NCBI GenBank assembly: GCA_947174235.1
Contig: CAMWID010000036.1
Coordinates: 1-35,025, forward strand
Length of the DNA stretch: 35,025 nucleotides
From: an uncultured Porphyromonadaceae bacterium
Lineage (GTDB): Bacteria > Bacteroidota > Bacteroidia > Bacteroidales > Muribaculaceae
Direction: 5' to 3'
The stretch's first letter is position 1. Each line of letters opens with the position of its first letter. This document shows, piece by piece, positions 8,878-16,897 of the stretch. The notes below the pieces were generated by a model, which was not told the origin of the DNA, did no database searches, and saw only the letters and a program-made list of their open reading frames with translations. Position numbers and translations under genes: made by a program.

Positions 8878-11205
8878 TTACAGTCTTATCGTTTTAGCTT
8901 TACCGTTGTATGTGACGGTCTTTCCCGTTTTTGCAGGTGTATTGCCGGAGGCTGTGGCGCTGTCGACTTTTGTTATGCGGAATTTACGGTTTTTCAACAT
9001 ACCCGGAAAGTTGCCGTTGCGGTCACTGATCGAGAGTGTGTTGTCTGCATCGTTCCATGAGAATCTGATTTCCGAGTATTTCCCGTTCTCATAGTTGTAG
9101 TTGTCAAATTCATCCTCATAGAGAATGAAATCTCCGTCCGCACCCGGATAAACACGGATTTCGAGATTATCCCATTTCTTCTCAGTGGAATACTGAACAT
9201 CCGGACCGAAGGGAATAATGCTTCCGGCTTTTACGTACAGTGGGAGGATATCCGGGGTTACAGCCTTATTATCCGTCGTGCCCCCTCCCAGACGTTGGTT
9301 GGTCCAGAAATCCCACCAGTCGTTCCCTGCCGGAAGATACACATCCCAATTGTTGACAGAGGGCTTGGTGACAGGCGACACGAGAATATTTCTTCCGAAG
9401 AGGTATTCATTTCCGATTTCATAGGTTTTCGTATCAGCCACATAGTCCATTACGAGCGGACGCATAAATGTGCCGTCGTTATTGGAAACATCCCAGGATG
9501 TGCTGTATATGTAGGGAAGAAGGCGATAACGAAGGCGGATCATGTCGGCGATTGCGTCATACCACACTTCTCCCGGATTGCCGAACTGCCAAATTTCGCG
9601 CGGCACCTCTGTGCCATGGGAGCGCATCATCGGGCAGAATGCCCCGAATTGAGCCCAACGGGTGTAAAGTTCTTGGTATTCAGGATTCTTGGCACCGCCT
9701 CCGGCATTCCATCTGCCCGCGAAGAACCCGCCTATGTCGCTGTTCCAGTTGGGAATGCCCATGAGAGTGAAATTGAGGGCAGCCGGTATCTGGTTTGCAA
9801 GGGCTTCCCAGGTAGACACGACATCTCCGCTCCAGGTGTTAGATCCGAGACGCTGCTGACCGATGTGTCCCGAACGGGTTAGGATCACTACTCTCTTATC
9901 TTTATTCTGAGCCTTTTGATGGGTGGCGATACCGGTGTTGTGCATCAGGGAATATGCATTCTTGACGAATCGATACGGTCCTGCAGCTGTCATGACATCG
10001 TAGTCCGATTCTTTTCTCTCGATATGGTCAGGTTCGGTAGAATCAAGCCACCATCCGTCGTTGCCGATATAACTGAAGATCCCGTTATTCAGATATTTCC
10101 AATAGATATCGCGGGCTTCATTGCTAAATACGTCGTATGGTTTTGCTCCGCTGTTGGGTGGCCATGTAAGAAAATCAAGGATATGTCCTTTGGAATTTTG
10201 TTCCTGATATTGGGGAGTCCTGGGTCCGAAACCGGGCCAGCTTACTATCATAAGCTTTGCATTATTTTTGTGGATTTCGTCAATCCATTTCTTAGGGTCA
10301 GGGAAATTGTTACCGTCAAAACATTGACCGTTCCATGCACTGTCGGTATGGTTGTATTCGGGCCAGTAGCGCCAGTCCTGAATCATGCAGTCGATCGGAA
10401 TCCCGAGTTTGCGGTATTTTTTGAGAACGTCGAGCGACTCCTGTTGAGTGACATAACGTTCCTTGCTTTGGAAGAAGCCGTAAGCCCATAAGGGAATCAT
10501 CGGGGCGTGTCCGGTCAGTTCTCGCACATCGGCAATAATTCCGTCGGGAGTACCCCCATAAATGAAATAGTAATCGGAGACATCGCCAATCTGAGAAAAT
10601 TCCATCAGCTGATTAGTGTCGGTATAATCGGATATGGAGTAGTTGTCAAGATAAACCGCATATCCCTTCGTAGGAGACATGAAATAGGGGGAATATGTAA
10701 ACATATTCTCATTTTGCAGATGATGGGAAGAGTTACGTCTGTTGAATTTTCCGTCCATGATCTGACCTATGCCATATACCGGTTCATCTTCATCAAGCAT
10801 GAAAGATGTTTTTACACGATATGAGTCTACACCGCCATGGCTTTCCGGAGAGAAGGATGTGGAATAGTCGGAAAGGATGCCGATGCCGTCAGGAGAAGCA
10901 AACTCAACAGCTCCGGTGTTGGTATTGACCGTCACTTTTACTACATCTGATTGGGCTGTCATAAGATTTCCTGATTTTATAGTCTTGACGTTTACCTGTT
11001 CGGGAGTCTTTATGACAACAAGACTTTCGGGGAGAGAGGTTACAGACTTGGGGTGTTTGAGCACACGCACGACTGAGGGTGTGTAGAAAGTGACATCTAT
11101 GTCCATTCCTCTTGCAGAGCATTCCAATTGTGGAGATGCAGCCTCGGCTGAGAGTGTAAATGCAGCTGTCAGAGCTAACGCAGAGATGATTCCAGATTGT
11201 TTCAT
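8878..11205 (-). CDS. Secreted glycoside hydrolase family 31 (alpha-xylosidase/alpha-glucosidase type)
   Basis: Retaining alpha-glycosidase, probably periplasmic or surface-exposed. I start it at the ATG at 11205, which begins a clear signal peptide (MKQSGIISALALTAAFTLSA, cleavage near AEA|AS); the frame stays open upstream but crosses the promoter. This gives 775 residues. A GH31 N-terminal beta-sandwich comes first, then the barrel from about residue 240. Predicted nucleophile is D388 in GWWLDSTEPD and acid/base is D461 in NTWSGD. Beta domains follow (GSIIPFGP region and a DUF5110-like tail). MIQDWRYW and the STEPD nucleophile motif are closer to alpha-xylosidase-like GH31 than to starch alpha-glucosidases; substrate remains open. 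It lies 76 bp downstream of its likely regulator, with its own promoter. Confidence 0.92.
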   Translation of the reverse strand: MKQSGIISALALTAAFTLSAEAASPQLECSARGMDIDVTFYTPSVVRVLKHPKSVTSLPESLVVIKTPEQVNVKTIKSGNLMTAQSDVVKVTVNTNTGAVEFASPDGIGILSDYSTSFSPESHGGVDSYRVKTSFMLDEDEPVYGIGQIMDGKFNRRNSSHHLQNENMFTYSPYFMSPTKGYAVYLDNYSISDYTDTNQLMEFSQIGDVSDYYFIYGGTPDGIIADVRELTGHAPMIPLWAYGFFQSKERYVTQQESLDVLKKYRKLGIPIDCMIQDWRYWPEYNHTDSAWNGQCFDGNNFPDPKKWIDEIHKNNAKLMIVSWPGFGPRTPQYQEQNSKGHILDFLTWPPNSGAKPYDVFSNEARDIYWKYLNNGIFSYIGNDGWWLDSTEPDHIERKESDYDVMTAAGPYRFVKNAYSLMHNTGIATHQKAQNKDKRVVILTRSGHIGQQRLGSNTWSGDVVSTWEALANQIPAALNFTLMGIPNWNSDIGGFFAGRWNAGGGAKNPEYQELYTRWAQFGAFCPMMRSHGTEVPREIWQFGNPGEVWYDAIADMIRLRYRLLPYIYSTSWDVSNNDGTFMRPLVMDYVADTKTYEIGNEYLFGRNILVSPVTKPSVNNWDVYLPAGNDWWDFWTNQRLGGGTTDNKAVTPDILPLYVKAGSIIPFGPDVQYSTEKKWDNLEIRVYPGADGDFILYEDEFDNYNYENGKYSEIRFSWNDADNTLSISDRNGNFPGMLKNRKFRITKVDSATASGNTPAKTGKTVTYNGKAKTIRL

Positions 11206-11228
11206 GGTGTTTGAGTGTTGTTGATTCA

Positions 11229-11303
11229 ATGTTGCAAAATTAGGGCAATATGTTGAAATGCAGACAACACTCATGTTGAAATCAGGGACAATTATGTTGA
11301 AAT
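11229..11303 (-). promoter_or_regulatory. GH31 promoter with phased direct-repeat operator array
   Basis: Three exact copies of ATGTTGAAAT on the plus strand (ATTTCAACAT on the minus) lie at 11250-11259, 11273-11282 and 11294-11303. A partial fourth copy, ATGTTG, is at 11229-11234. Steps are 21, 23 and 21 bp, about two helical turns, so all would face one side of the DNA. A -7 element TAATTTTG (minus, 11235-11242) predicts a start near 11228, about 23 nt before the GH31 ATG. The sites then fall near -22, -45 and -66, as expected for an AraC-type activator. The upstream-most copy lies inside the 3' end of the regulator gene. Confidence 0.7.
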
Positions 11304-13567
11304 TGCGAAGGTTTGCAACCATAACGCTCCTGAAAACACTTGCTCATGTAGCTCGTGGAGCTGAATCCGGTCTTTTCTGCGATTTCGGTTATTGACAGTT
11401 TCCCTTCCTTAAGCAAGGTGGCGGCTTTTCTCAGCCGTATGTCTCGGATAAAAAGACTCGGGGAGCGGTCGAGCAATGAATTCAGTTTACGGTAAAGTCC
11501 GGTTCTGTCCATACACAGGTCCGAACTTAATTGAGCTACGGAATACCCCGGAGAGTCAAGATTCTGTTCCACCAATTCCATGGCGCGTGCGATAAACGCC
11601 TTGTCGTCGTCCGAGAGTTCGGACGATGAGTCTTTCTCTTCCGATGCCGGTTGATGCTCAGGAGCGGGAACTTCCGATTTATATCTGTCCACCTCCTCGA
11701 TCAGTTGGCGTATTCTGGATAGAAGATATGTTTCACGTTGTTCCGCTTCGATGTGTCTTTTTGTTCGTCGGATATATAACTTAACTGAAATTATAGTTGT
11801 CAAGATCAGCAATATGGCATAAATTGTTTTTGCCAAAGGAGTAGACCACCAGGGATGGAAGATGGTGATTTTTAAAGACGATTCCAGAGAATGAGGCAGA
11901 TTGCTTAGACGAACACGAAAAAGGTATTCCCCCGGAGGGATTGCGGTATAAGTTGTGGTCAGCATCCTGTCTTTCACGTTTGCCGACGTTGCTTCTCTCC
12001 ATTGTGGATCTATCCCTTCAAGCAAGAAATAGAACTTGGGATCGGGACAGGTATAATCCGGATCTGTTACTTCAAACGTTATGAAATTCTGATCATGGGC
12101 AAGGGATATTCCGGATGTTTTGGCAAGAATATTTTGCAGAACCACGTCACCGCCGTATTCCTTAAGCGGTTCTATTCTATTTGCATTGATCAGTATTCCT
12201 GAAAGGAACGGTTTTGATGCATGGCTTATAGATAGGGAATCTTTGGGGATGAAGATGCTGTAAGAATCGGGCTCGCTGAAAAACACACCTCCATTGTTTG
12301 AGATGAAAGTCGCTCCGCTGCCATATTCGCCTGCATATTTTGTAGCAACATTGTCGCTCTCTTCAATTATGATTTCCTCATCAGGGTTTTCGGGAAATAT
12401 TAGTCTTGAGTTTTTTCCGTTTCTGTTGATACGGATTGTGCCGTCGTTTCCTTCTGAAAATCCTGAAAAGGCTTGATGTCCGATTCCTTTATCCCGATGA
12501 TCTTTTGAAATTGAGAAATGGTTATAAAGATAAGGATTATAGAAAAAGATCCCCCTGTTTAAAGTCCCGACCCATATGCCTCCCGATTTGTCAACTGCAA
12601 TAGAACTTAATTCTGATGCGAGAATATTCCCTGATTGAGTCCGGATATGCTGTAAATGGGAAACGGCAAATGTCGCGGGATTAATTGAGAGAAGTCCGTC
12701 GGTCGTGCTGATAAAGATATCGGAATCTGTCACGGCAAGTGTGTTAAGCCTAAGATTTGATTCCAATATTTTGCTCCATTTTTGCGATGCCGGGTCAAAC
12801 ATGAAGAATCCGCCTACACCCCCGTTCCGGATTTGATAAAACTTATGGTTAGCTTCCACCACATGAGAGGTGAAAGAATATTTGGGCTGCTCTTCAGCCG
12901 GGTATGCAGCTACAGAATATAATACCTTGCCTGATTTCAGATCAATACAGCTGACGTCTCCGGAACGGTAGAACAGATAAAGGTTGTCATCATCAGTCAT
13001 GAGATCAAGAAGATCGCCTTTCCCGATTTCAAGAGGAATGGAAATAGACGAGTCCGGCTGAAGTAAACCGGCGGCGGATACAACCCACAGTCTTCCGGAA
13101 GAGTCGGCAAAGAGGTCGAGGACTTCAACATTTACGCCACAATCTCTAAGCGTTGAGCAGACATCGGTGGAATAAATCTCGGTGTTTAGGTCTACGCATT
13201 GGAGTTTGTAGCGGTTTTTGATCCAAAGATATTTACCATTGTGAGTGACATAAAGGTGATGGAATCCGTCATATCCAGAAAGATCGTAATTATTGCCGGT
13301 CACCGAGTAGAGGTGTGAAAACTTTGTTCCGTCGAAAATATCGATTCCCGATACAGAGGCAAACGCCATTCTTCCGTCCGGCAATTGAATTATGCTTCTT
13401 ATCTGAGGATCTGATTCTCCTGTTATTTTTGAAAACAGATAGCTGTTGGAAGAGGCATATATGTTTAAGGTGGGAGATATGATCAATATCAGTAGCAATA
13501 AGATCTTCCCCGCGTCAAAAGACACGGGGAACGCGGATTGTCGGAATGATTTGATAAGCCCCGGCAT
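11282..13567 (-). CDS. Membrane-spanning AraC-family regulator with periplasmic beta-propeller (SusR/HTCS-like, no kinase)
   Basis: Predicted one-component glycan sensor. From the ATG at 13567 it has 761 residues: a signal or anchor segment (KILLLLILIISPTLNIYA, about 21-38), periplasmic propeller repeats (about 45-480), and a Y_Y_Y-type beta-sandwich (about 500-570, ending GEYLFRVRLSN). One membrane helix follows (about 578-599), then a charged coiled linker, and a C-terminal AraC HTH domain (about 655-761, with LSITEIAEKTGFSSTSYMSKCF). The propeller plus Y_Y_Y sensor is that of hybrid two-component systems, but there is no histidine kinase or receiver domain. The upstream in-frame extension to 13744 overlaps the small acidic gene and looks non-coding. 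It probably controls the adjacent GH31 gene. Confidence 0.88.
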   Translation of the reverse strand: MPGLIKSFRQSAFPVSFDAGKILLLLILIISPTLNIYASSNSYLFSKITGESDPQIRSIIQLPDGRMAFASVSGIDIFDGTKFSHLYSVTGNNYDLSGYDGFHHLYVTHNGKYLWIKNRYKLQCVDLNTEIYSTDVCSTLRDCGVNVEVLDLFADSSGRLWVVSAAGLLQPDSSISIPLEIGKGDLLDLMTDDDNLYLFYRSGDVSCIDLKSGKVLYSVAAYPAEEQPKYSFTSHVVEANHKFYQIRNGGVGGFFMFDPASQKWSKILESNLRLNTLAVTDSDIFISTTDGLLSINPATFAVSHLQHIRTQSGNILASELSSIAVDKSGGIWVGTLNRGIFFYNPYLYNHFSISKDHRDKGIGHQAFSGFSEGNDGTIRINRNGKNSRLIFPENPDEEIIIEESDNVATKYAGEYGSGATFISNNGGVFFSEPDSYSIFIPKDSLSISHASKPFLSGILINANRIEPLKEYGGDVVLQNILAKTSGISLAHDQNFITFEVTDPDYTCPDPKFYFLLEGIDPQWREATSANVKDRMLTTTYTAIPPGEYLFRVRLSNLPHSLESSLKITIFHPWWSTPLAKTIYAILLILTTIISVKLYIRRTKRHIEAEQRETYLLSRIRQLIEEVDRYKSEVPAPEHQPASEEKDSSSELSDDDKAFIARAMELVEQNLDSPGYSVAQLSSDLCMDRTGLYRKLNSLLDRSPSLFIRDIRLRKAATLLKEGKLSITEIAEKTGFSSTSYMSKCFQERYGCKPSQFQHNCP

Positions 13568-13584
13568 CCTGAAGTTCGGTAGTT

Positions 13585-13851
13585 TCAGTCGGTGAAGACG
13601 TATTCTGCCGCCACGGATTCGATTGCTTCGGGATCCGGTTCCCATGCCCCGGGGTTTTCCGCGCTCATCTGTACGAGATCCATCATCGGATAGTAGTCGC
13701 AATCGGGGAGGTCGTTGTCGGGATCGGCGATCTCCATTTCCCATGTCAGGGTGTTGACCTGAAGCTGCACGTTGTCGGCGTAGGCTTCTTCTTCGGCGAT
13801 GTAATCTTTGACGAGGGAGGTGAGATTTTCGATGAAGCTTTTTGTATTCAT
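13585..13851 (-). CDS. Small acidic protein, 88 residues, unknown function
   Basis: Starts MNTKSFIENLTSLVKDYIAE and continues with an acidic body rich in Asp and Glu (for example ADPDNDLPDCDYYP and EPDPEAIES). It has no signal peptide or membrane segment, so it is probably cytoplasmic. It ends 17 bp before the regulator start, which suggests co-transcription. I do not recognise the family. A DNA-mimic or protein-binding role would suit the charge but is speculation. The clean start just downstream of a short AT-rich gap, and the poor composition of the overlapping regulator extension, support this frame as the real gene. Confidence 0.75.
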   Translation of the reverse strand: MNTKSFIENLTSLVKDYIAEEEAYADNVQLQVNTLTWEMEIADPDNDLPDCDYYPMMDLVQMSAENPGAWEPDPEAIESVAAEYVFTD

Positions 13852-13940
13852 GATTTTTAATTTGAGATATTTGAGATTGTGCTCACTTTGTTCGCACCAC
13901 GATCAAGACTGGAATTCAATCCGGGAATTTGATTTTGGGA

Positions 13941-14546
13941 TTAGAAATCGAACAGGAGAGTCGCCGATATATTCCAGGCATTGGTGCGGAGCAGGGCATC
14001 AGGATTGCCGGGATAGCTGTCGGAAGCATTGCCGAGCCCGAAACGGTAACCTCCGGATATCTGAATGAAGTTCACGATATCGAAACCTATTCCGATATCC
14101 CATCCCGGTTGCACTTTCTTTGAGGAAAGGGGAGCCTTGTCATCGTTCCCGATACGGAATGCAACAGAGGGCCCGGTATATATCATCGGTCCTATGAGGT
14201 CGTGGAATGATTTCATCCAGAATTTGTATTTCAGGTGTATTGGCACCTCGATGAAATTTCTTCCGAAGCTGACAGGTGAGGATCCGTTTTCCAGCAGGCG
14301 TGTGTTATAGCGGGTATATAGCAGGGCTATGTCCGGGGCGAACCCGCACCTCTCCATCTGATATTCGAGCGCGAGCCCACCGCTGAAGCCGCTTCTGTTG
14401 CAGAGAGAGGCATCGTTAGCTCCTGATAAACGGGCTGCCGCGATGTCTCCGCCAAATCTGAATCCGTAACGGAGTCTGGCAGACGTAGGTATGGCGCAGG
14501 ATGCCAATATGGATATCAGAAAGAGGAATCGCAGATATTTTTTCAT
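13941..14546 (-). CDS. Outer-membrane beta-barrel protein (PorT/OMP_b-brl type)
   Basis: 201 residues with an N-terminal signal peptide (MKKYLRFLFLISILASCAIP). The mature part is alternating beta-strand sequence with frequent Gly and aromatics (GFRFGGDI, SGGLALEYQM, LKYKFWM, GGYRFGLG) and ends in Phe (LLFDF), the usual C-terminal signature of outer-membrane barrels. It resembles the small 8-stranded porin-family proteins common in Bacteroidetes. LASC at residues 14-17 also fits a lipobox, so a lipoprotein cannot be excluded, but PTSA|RL is an equally good type I cleavage site. Its role is unknown. It lies 113 bp downstream of the efflux gene and 89 bp upstream of the acidic gene on the same strand. 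Confidence 0.82.
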   Translation of the reverse strand: MKKYLRFLFLISILASCAIPTSARLRYGFRFGGDIAAARLSGANDASLCNRSGFSGGLALEYQMERCGFAPDIALLYTRYNTRLLENGSSPVSFGRNFIEVPIHLKYKFWMKSFHDLIGPMIYTGPSVAFRIGNDDKAPLSSKKVQPGWDIGIGFDIVNFIQISGGYRFGLGNASDSYPGNPDALLRTNAWNISATLLFDF

Positions 14547-14659
14547 ATTTTTTTAACGGAATGGAATTGGATATATTGAAGTTGTTTAAACTTTTTTACG
14601 GAGATTGATAATTTTATGGCTCTTTACATTAAACATGCCTCTTCTGAGGGCGATCCGCT

Positions 14660-15889
14660 TCAGCTGTCGAGATCTGCCGGAAGCTTACGGCTCATACGGG
14701 CGAATATCAGGGTCATGACTGCGAGCGCCCCTATGGCTATTGCGGTGGAGTGCATTATGTCGCCGAGTCCCACGAGGGGGCTGACAGTAGCTCCGAATAC
14801 GTATCCGGCGAACCCTATCATGGCGGAAGCGTCGCCGGCGCATTGTCTCCCTTCGTTCATGGCGAGAGTGTTGCCAACCGTGAAGAGCATTCCGAGGCAG
14901 AACATCATCGGGAGGTTAAGGACCTCGTATACCCAGAAGTTGTGGACAAGATAGAAACATGCGAATTGTGCCGCCGCAACCACCATGAGGGCACGTGCGG
15001 CGACCACGGCGGAACGTTTGAGCGGTTTGAATTTCAATGCGGTCATCGAACCGCACGCCACGAAGAGGGCGTTAAATCCCATGAACAGACCGAATTGCAG
15101 CTGCGTGTATCCGTAGTGGTCCTGAATGATAAACGGTGCAGATGCTATGTAGGCGAAGAGGATGCCTAATGCCGCTCCTTTCAGCATCACGTGTGTGACA
15201 AAAAATCGGTTGCGTGCCAGGACGATGTAATTTTTGAACGCTATTCCAAACCTTCCGGTCACTCGCCGGGAGGGGGGCAATGACTCCTTGAAAGCCGGAG
15301 TTAGGAAAAGGAGCAGCATGCCGAATCCGAAAAGTATCCAGAAAATTCCTTGCCAACCGACATCTTTCGCCACAAGACCGCCGATCACGGGGGCGCTTGC
15401 GGGCGCGAATCCGTTGATGGCTCCAACGAGCGCCATCACTTTTGCGAGGGCTTTACCTTTATAAAGATCCGCAGGAATCGTGCGGGCGAGGAAGTATCCG
15501 CCGGATGCGCCGAGACCCTGTATGAGCCTCCACCATATGAATTCATGGATTGTCTTTGACCATACGCTGCATGCCGCTCCTATGCAGAATACTACAAGGG
15601 CTACCACGAGAACCCGTTTTCTTCCGAACCTGTCGCTGAGAGGTCCGAGTATCATTTCTCCGACACCGAGTCCGATCATCCCTGAGGTGAGTCCGAGCTG
15701 GACAATGGATGTGGTGGTATGAAACGAGCGGACTATGTCGGGGAGGGTAGGGAGATACATATCGTTGACAAAGGAGCCGAACGCACTGAGAAGCACGAGA
15801 TAAAGAATGAGGAACACGTAGTAACCGCCCGAGGGAGACGGATTTGATTCCGCTGCCGTAGGCATCTGTCCGGATATCTGGGAAGGCAT
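14660..15889 (-). CDS. MFS multidrug efflux transporter, Bcr/CflA family
   Basis: Inner-membrane drug:proton antiporter of 409 residues with about 12 membrane helices. Family marks are the first-helix motif FVNDMYLPTLPDI, the loop 2-3 motif A (GPLSDRFGRKRV, about residues 82-93), and RLIQGLGASGGYFLART in helix 4 followed by a GxxxGP-like helix 5 region (INGFAPASAPVIGG), as in DHA1 drug exporters. The first 20 residues are polar, and M9 is an alternative start. A strong hairpin just upstream isolates it from tyrA, so it must have its own promoter. The substrate cannot be told. Confidence 0.92.
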   Translation of the reverse strand: MPSQISGQMPTAAESNPSPSGGYYVFLILYLVLLSAFGSFVNDMYLPTLPDIVRSFHTTTSIVQLGLTSGMIGLGVGEMILGPLSDRFGRKRVLVVALVVFCIGAACSVWSKTIHEFIWWRLIQGLGASGGYFLARTIPADLYKGKALAKVMALVGAINGFAPASAPVIGGLVAKDVGWQGIFWILFGFGMLLLFLTPAFKESLPPSRRVTGRFGIAFKNYIVLARNRFFVTHVMLKGAALGILFAYIASAPFIIQDHYGYTQLQFGLFMGFNALFVACGSMTALKFKPLKRSAVVAARALMVVAAAQFACFYLVHNFWVYEVLNLPMMFCLGMLFTVGNTLAMNEGRQCAGDASAMIGFAGYVFGATVSPLVGLGDIMHSTAIAIGALAVMTLIFARMSRKLPADLDS

Positions 15890-15892
15890 AAT

Positions 15893-15932
15893 AAAATCGC
15901 GTTTAGAATCATTATATTCTAAACGCGATTTT
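15893..15932. terminator. Terminator downstream of tyrA
   Basis: Perfect 17-bp inverted repeat (arms 15893-15909 and 15916-15932, loop CATTAT) whose arms end in AAAA/TTTT. It lies 33 bp beyond the tyrA stop and only a few bases upstream of the efflux gene start, so it ends tyrA transcription on the minus strand. Confidence 0.85.
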
Positions 15933-15965
15933 AGGGGGTAGAGTTTTTTATAGATCTTATGTGAT

Positions 15966-16739
15966 CTATTTTATGTTGTTGCGGAGTTTGGTGAGGAATT
16001 TCTTCATTGATTCGTAGTCATGCTTCTCTACAATCTCCTGAAGTTCGGCAAGCTGGGTGCGGATTTTCTCAAGCTGGAGTGGTGTGTAGGGATTGAACAT
16101 GATCTCACACAGGAGATGGTCGTCTTCGCTCAGCACTCCTCTGGCAATGTCGAAATGACGTTTGAAAGTCGTGCCGGGGGCGTCCTGGTGCTTCATTATC
16201 CCGGCGAACACAAACGTGGAAGCGAAAGGAATGCCGAGGGAGTATGCCATGGTCTCGTCATGCTCGTCGAATGTATATTCGACTACGTTGAGCTTTAGAT
16301 CGTTGTATATGTCTTTGAAGAATATTCTTCCAAGATGGTCTCCCTCTTTAATGATCACTGCGTTTTCGTTGCGCAGGTTGGACAGGGAGGCGAAAGTGGG
16401 ACCGAACATGGGGTGTGTGCTTACGAACGGGTGTCCCGCCTTCTCATAAAATTCGGGCAACCCTGTTTTCACGGAAGCGATGTCGCTTAGGATGGCGTTC
16501 TGTCTTATATATGGCAGTACAGCCTCAAACGCCTGAATGGTATATTTCACGGTAGCGGCGTTGAGCACCATGTCGGGGTCAAAATTCTTGACTTCTTCCG
16601 GCGAAGAGAAACGTTCCACGTTGAAAGTGAAGCGCAGGCGCCGGGGATCGGTGTCGAAAATCGCCACATCGTGGCGGAAGGAGAGAAGGTCGCAAAAGAA
16701 TGAGCCCATTTTACCGGCTCCAAGAATCAGTATCTTCAT
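15966..16739 (-). CDS. tyrA: Prephenate dehydrogenase (short, single-domain)
   Basis: Oxidatively decarboxylates prephenate to 4-hydroxyphenylpyruvate in tyrosine biosynthesis. 257 residues: an NAD-binding Rossmann motif GAGKMG at 7-12, an Asp at the end of the second strand (IFDTD), then SVKTG and THPMFGPTF, which are conserved in TyrA. There is no fused chorismate mutase or ACT domain, as in the short Bacteroides form. In Bacteroides tyrA commonly sits with pheA, an aminotransferase and aroF; here it is alone between a susD operon and an efflux gene, with its own promoter and terminator. Confidence 0.92.
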   Translation of the reverse strand: MKILILGAGKMGSFFCDLLSFRHDVAIFDTDPRRLRFTFNVERFSSPEEVKNFDPDMVLNAATVKYTIQAFEAVLPYIRQNAILSDIASVKTGLPEFYEKAGHPFVSTHPMFGPTFASLSNLRNENAVIIKEGDHLGRIFFKDIYNDLKLNVVEYTFDEHDETMAYSLGIPFASTFVFAGIMKHQDAPGTTFKRHFDIARGVLSEDDHLLCEIMFNPYTPLQLEKIRTQLAELQEIVEKHDYESMKKFLTKLRNNIK

Positions 16740-16759
16740 CGGTTATCGTTATCAGTTGG

Positions 16760-16792
16760 CAAAATTAATACAAAATTCCGGAACTGTGCAAA
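16760..16792 (-). promoter_or_regulatory. Putative tyrA promoter
   Basis: On the minus strand TTTG (16792-16789) and TAATTTTG (16767-16760) are 21 bp apart, a good match to the Bacteroidetes -33/-7 pattern. The -7 element is 20 bp upstream of the tyrA ATG, so the leader would be short. Confidence 0.7.
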
Positions 16793-16833
16793 CAGAGTAA
16801 TGTGGAATTGTTTCTCATGGATAAAATAGAATT

Positions 16834-16863
16834 AAAAAGGAGGCTGCGCGATGCAGCCTCCTT
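16834..16863 (-). terminator. Terminator of the susC1-susD1 operon
   Basis: An 11-bp GC-rich stem AAGGAGGCTGC / GCAGCCTCCTT (16837-16847 and 16853-16863, 5-nt loop) with a minus-strand tail of TTTTAATT. It starts 35 bp after the susD1 stop. Confidence 0.88.
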
Positions 16864-16897
16864 CGGTTCCTTACCGGAGATGTATGAGGAAAATTGC

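Noticed and set aside
11206..11322. In-frame extension of the GH31 gene upstream to 11322
   Set aside because: It runs through the promoter, the ATGTTGAAAT repeats and the end of the regulator; the signal peptide begins exactly at 11205.
13568..13744. In-frame extension of the regulator upstream to 13744
   Set aside because: The added residues are Arg/Gly-rich and lie out of frame over most of the 88-residue acidic gene; the hydrophobic signal segment follows the ATG at 13567.
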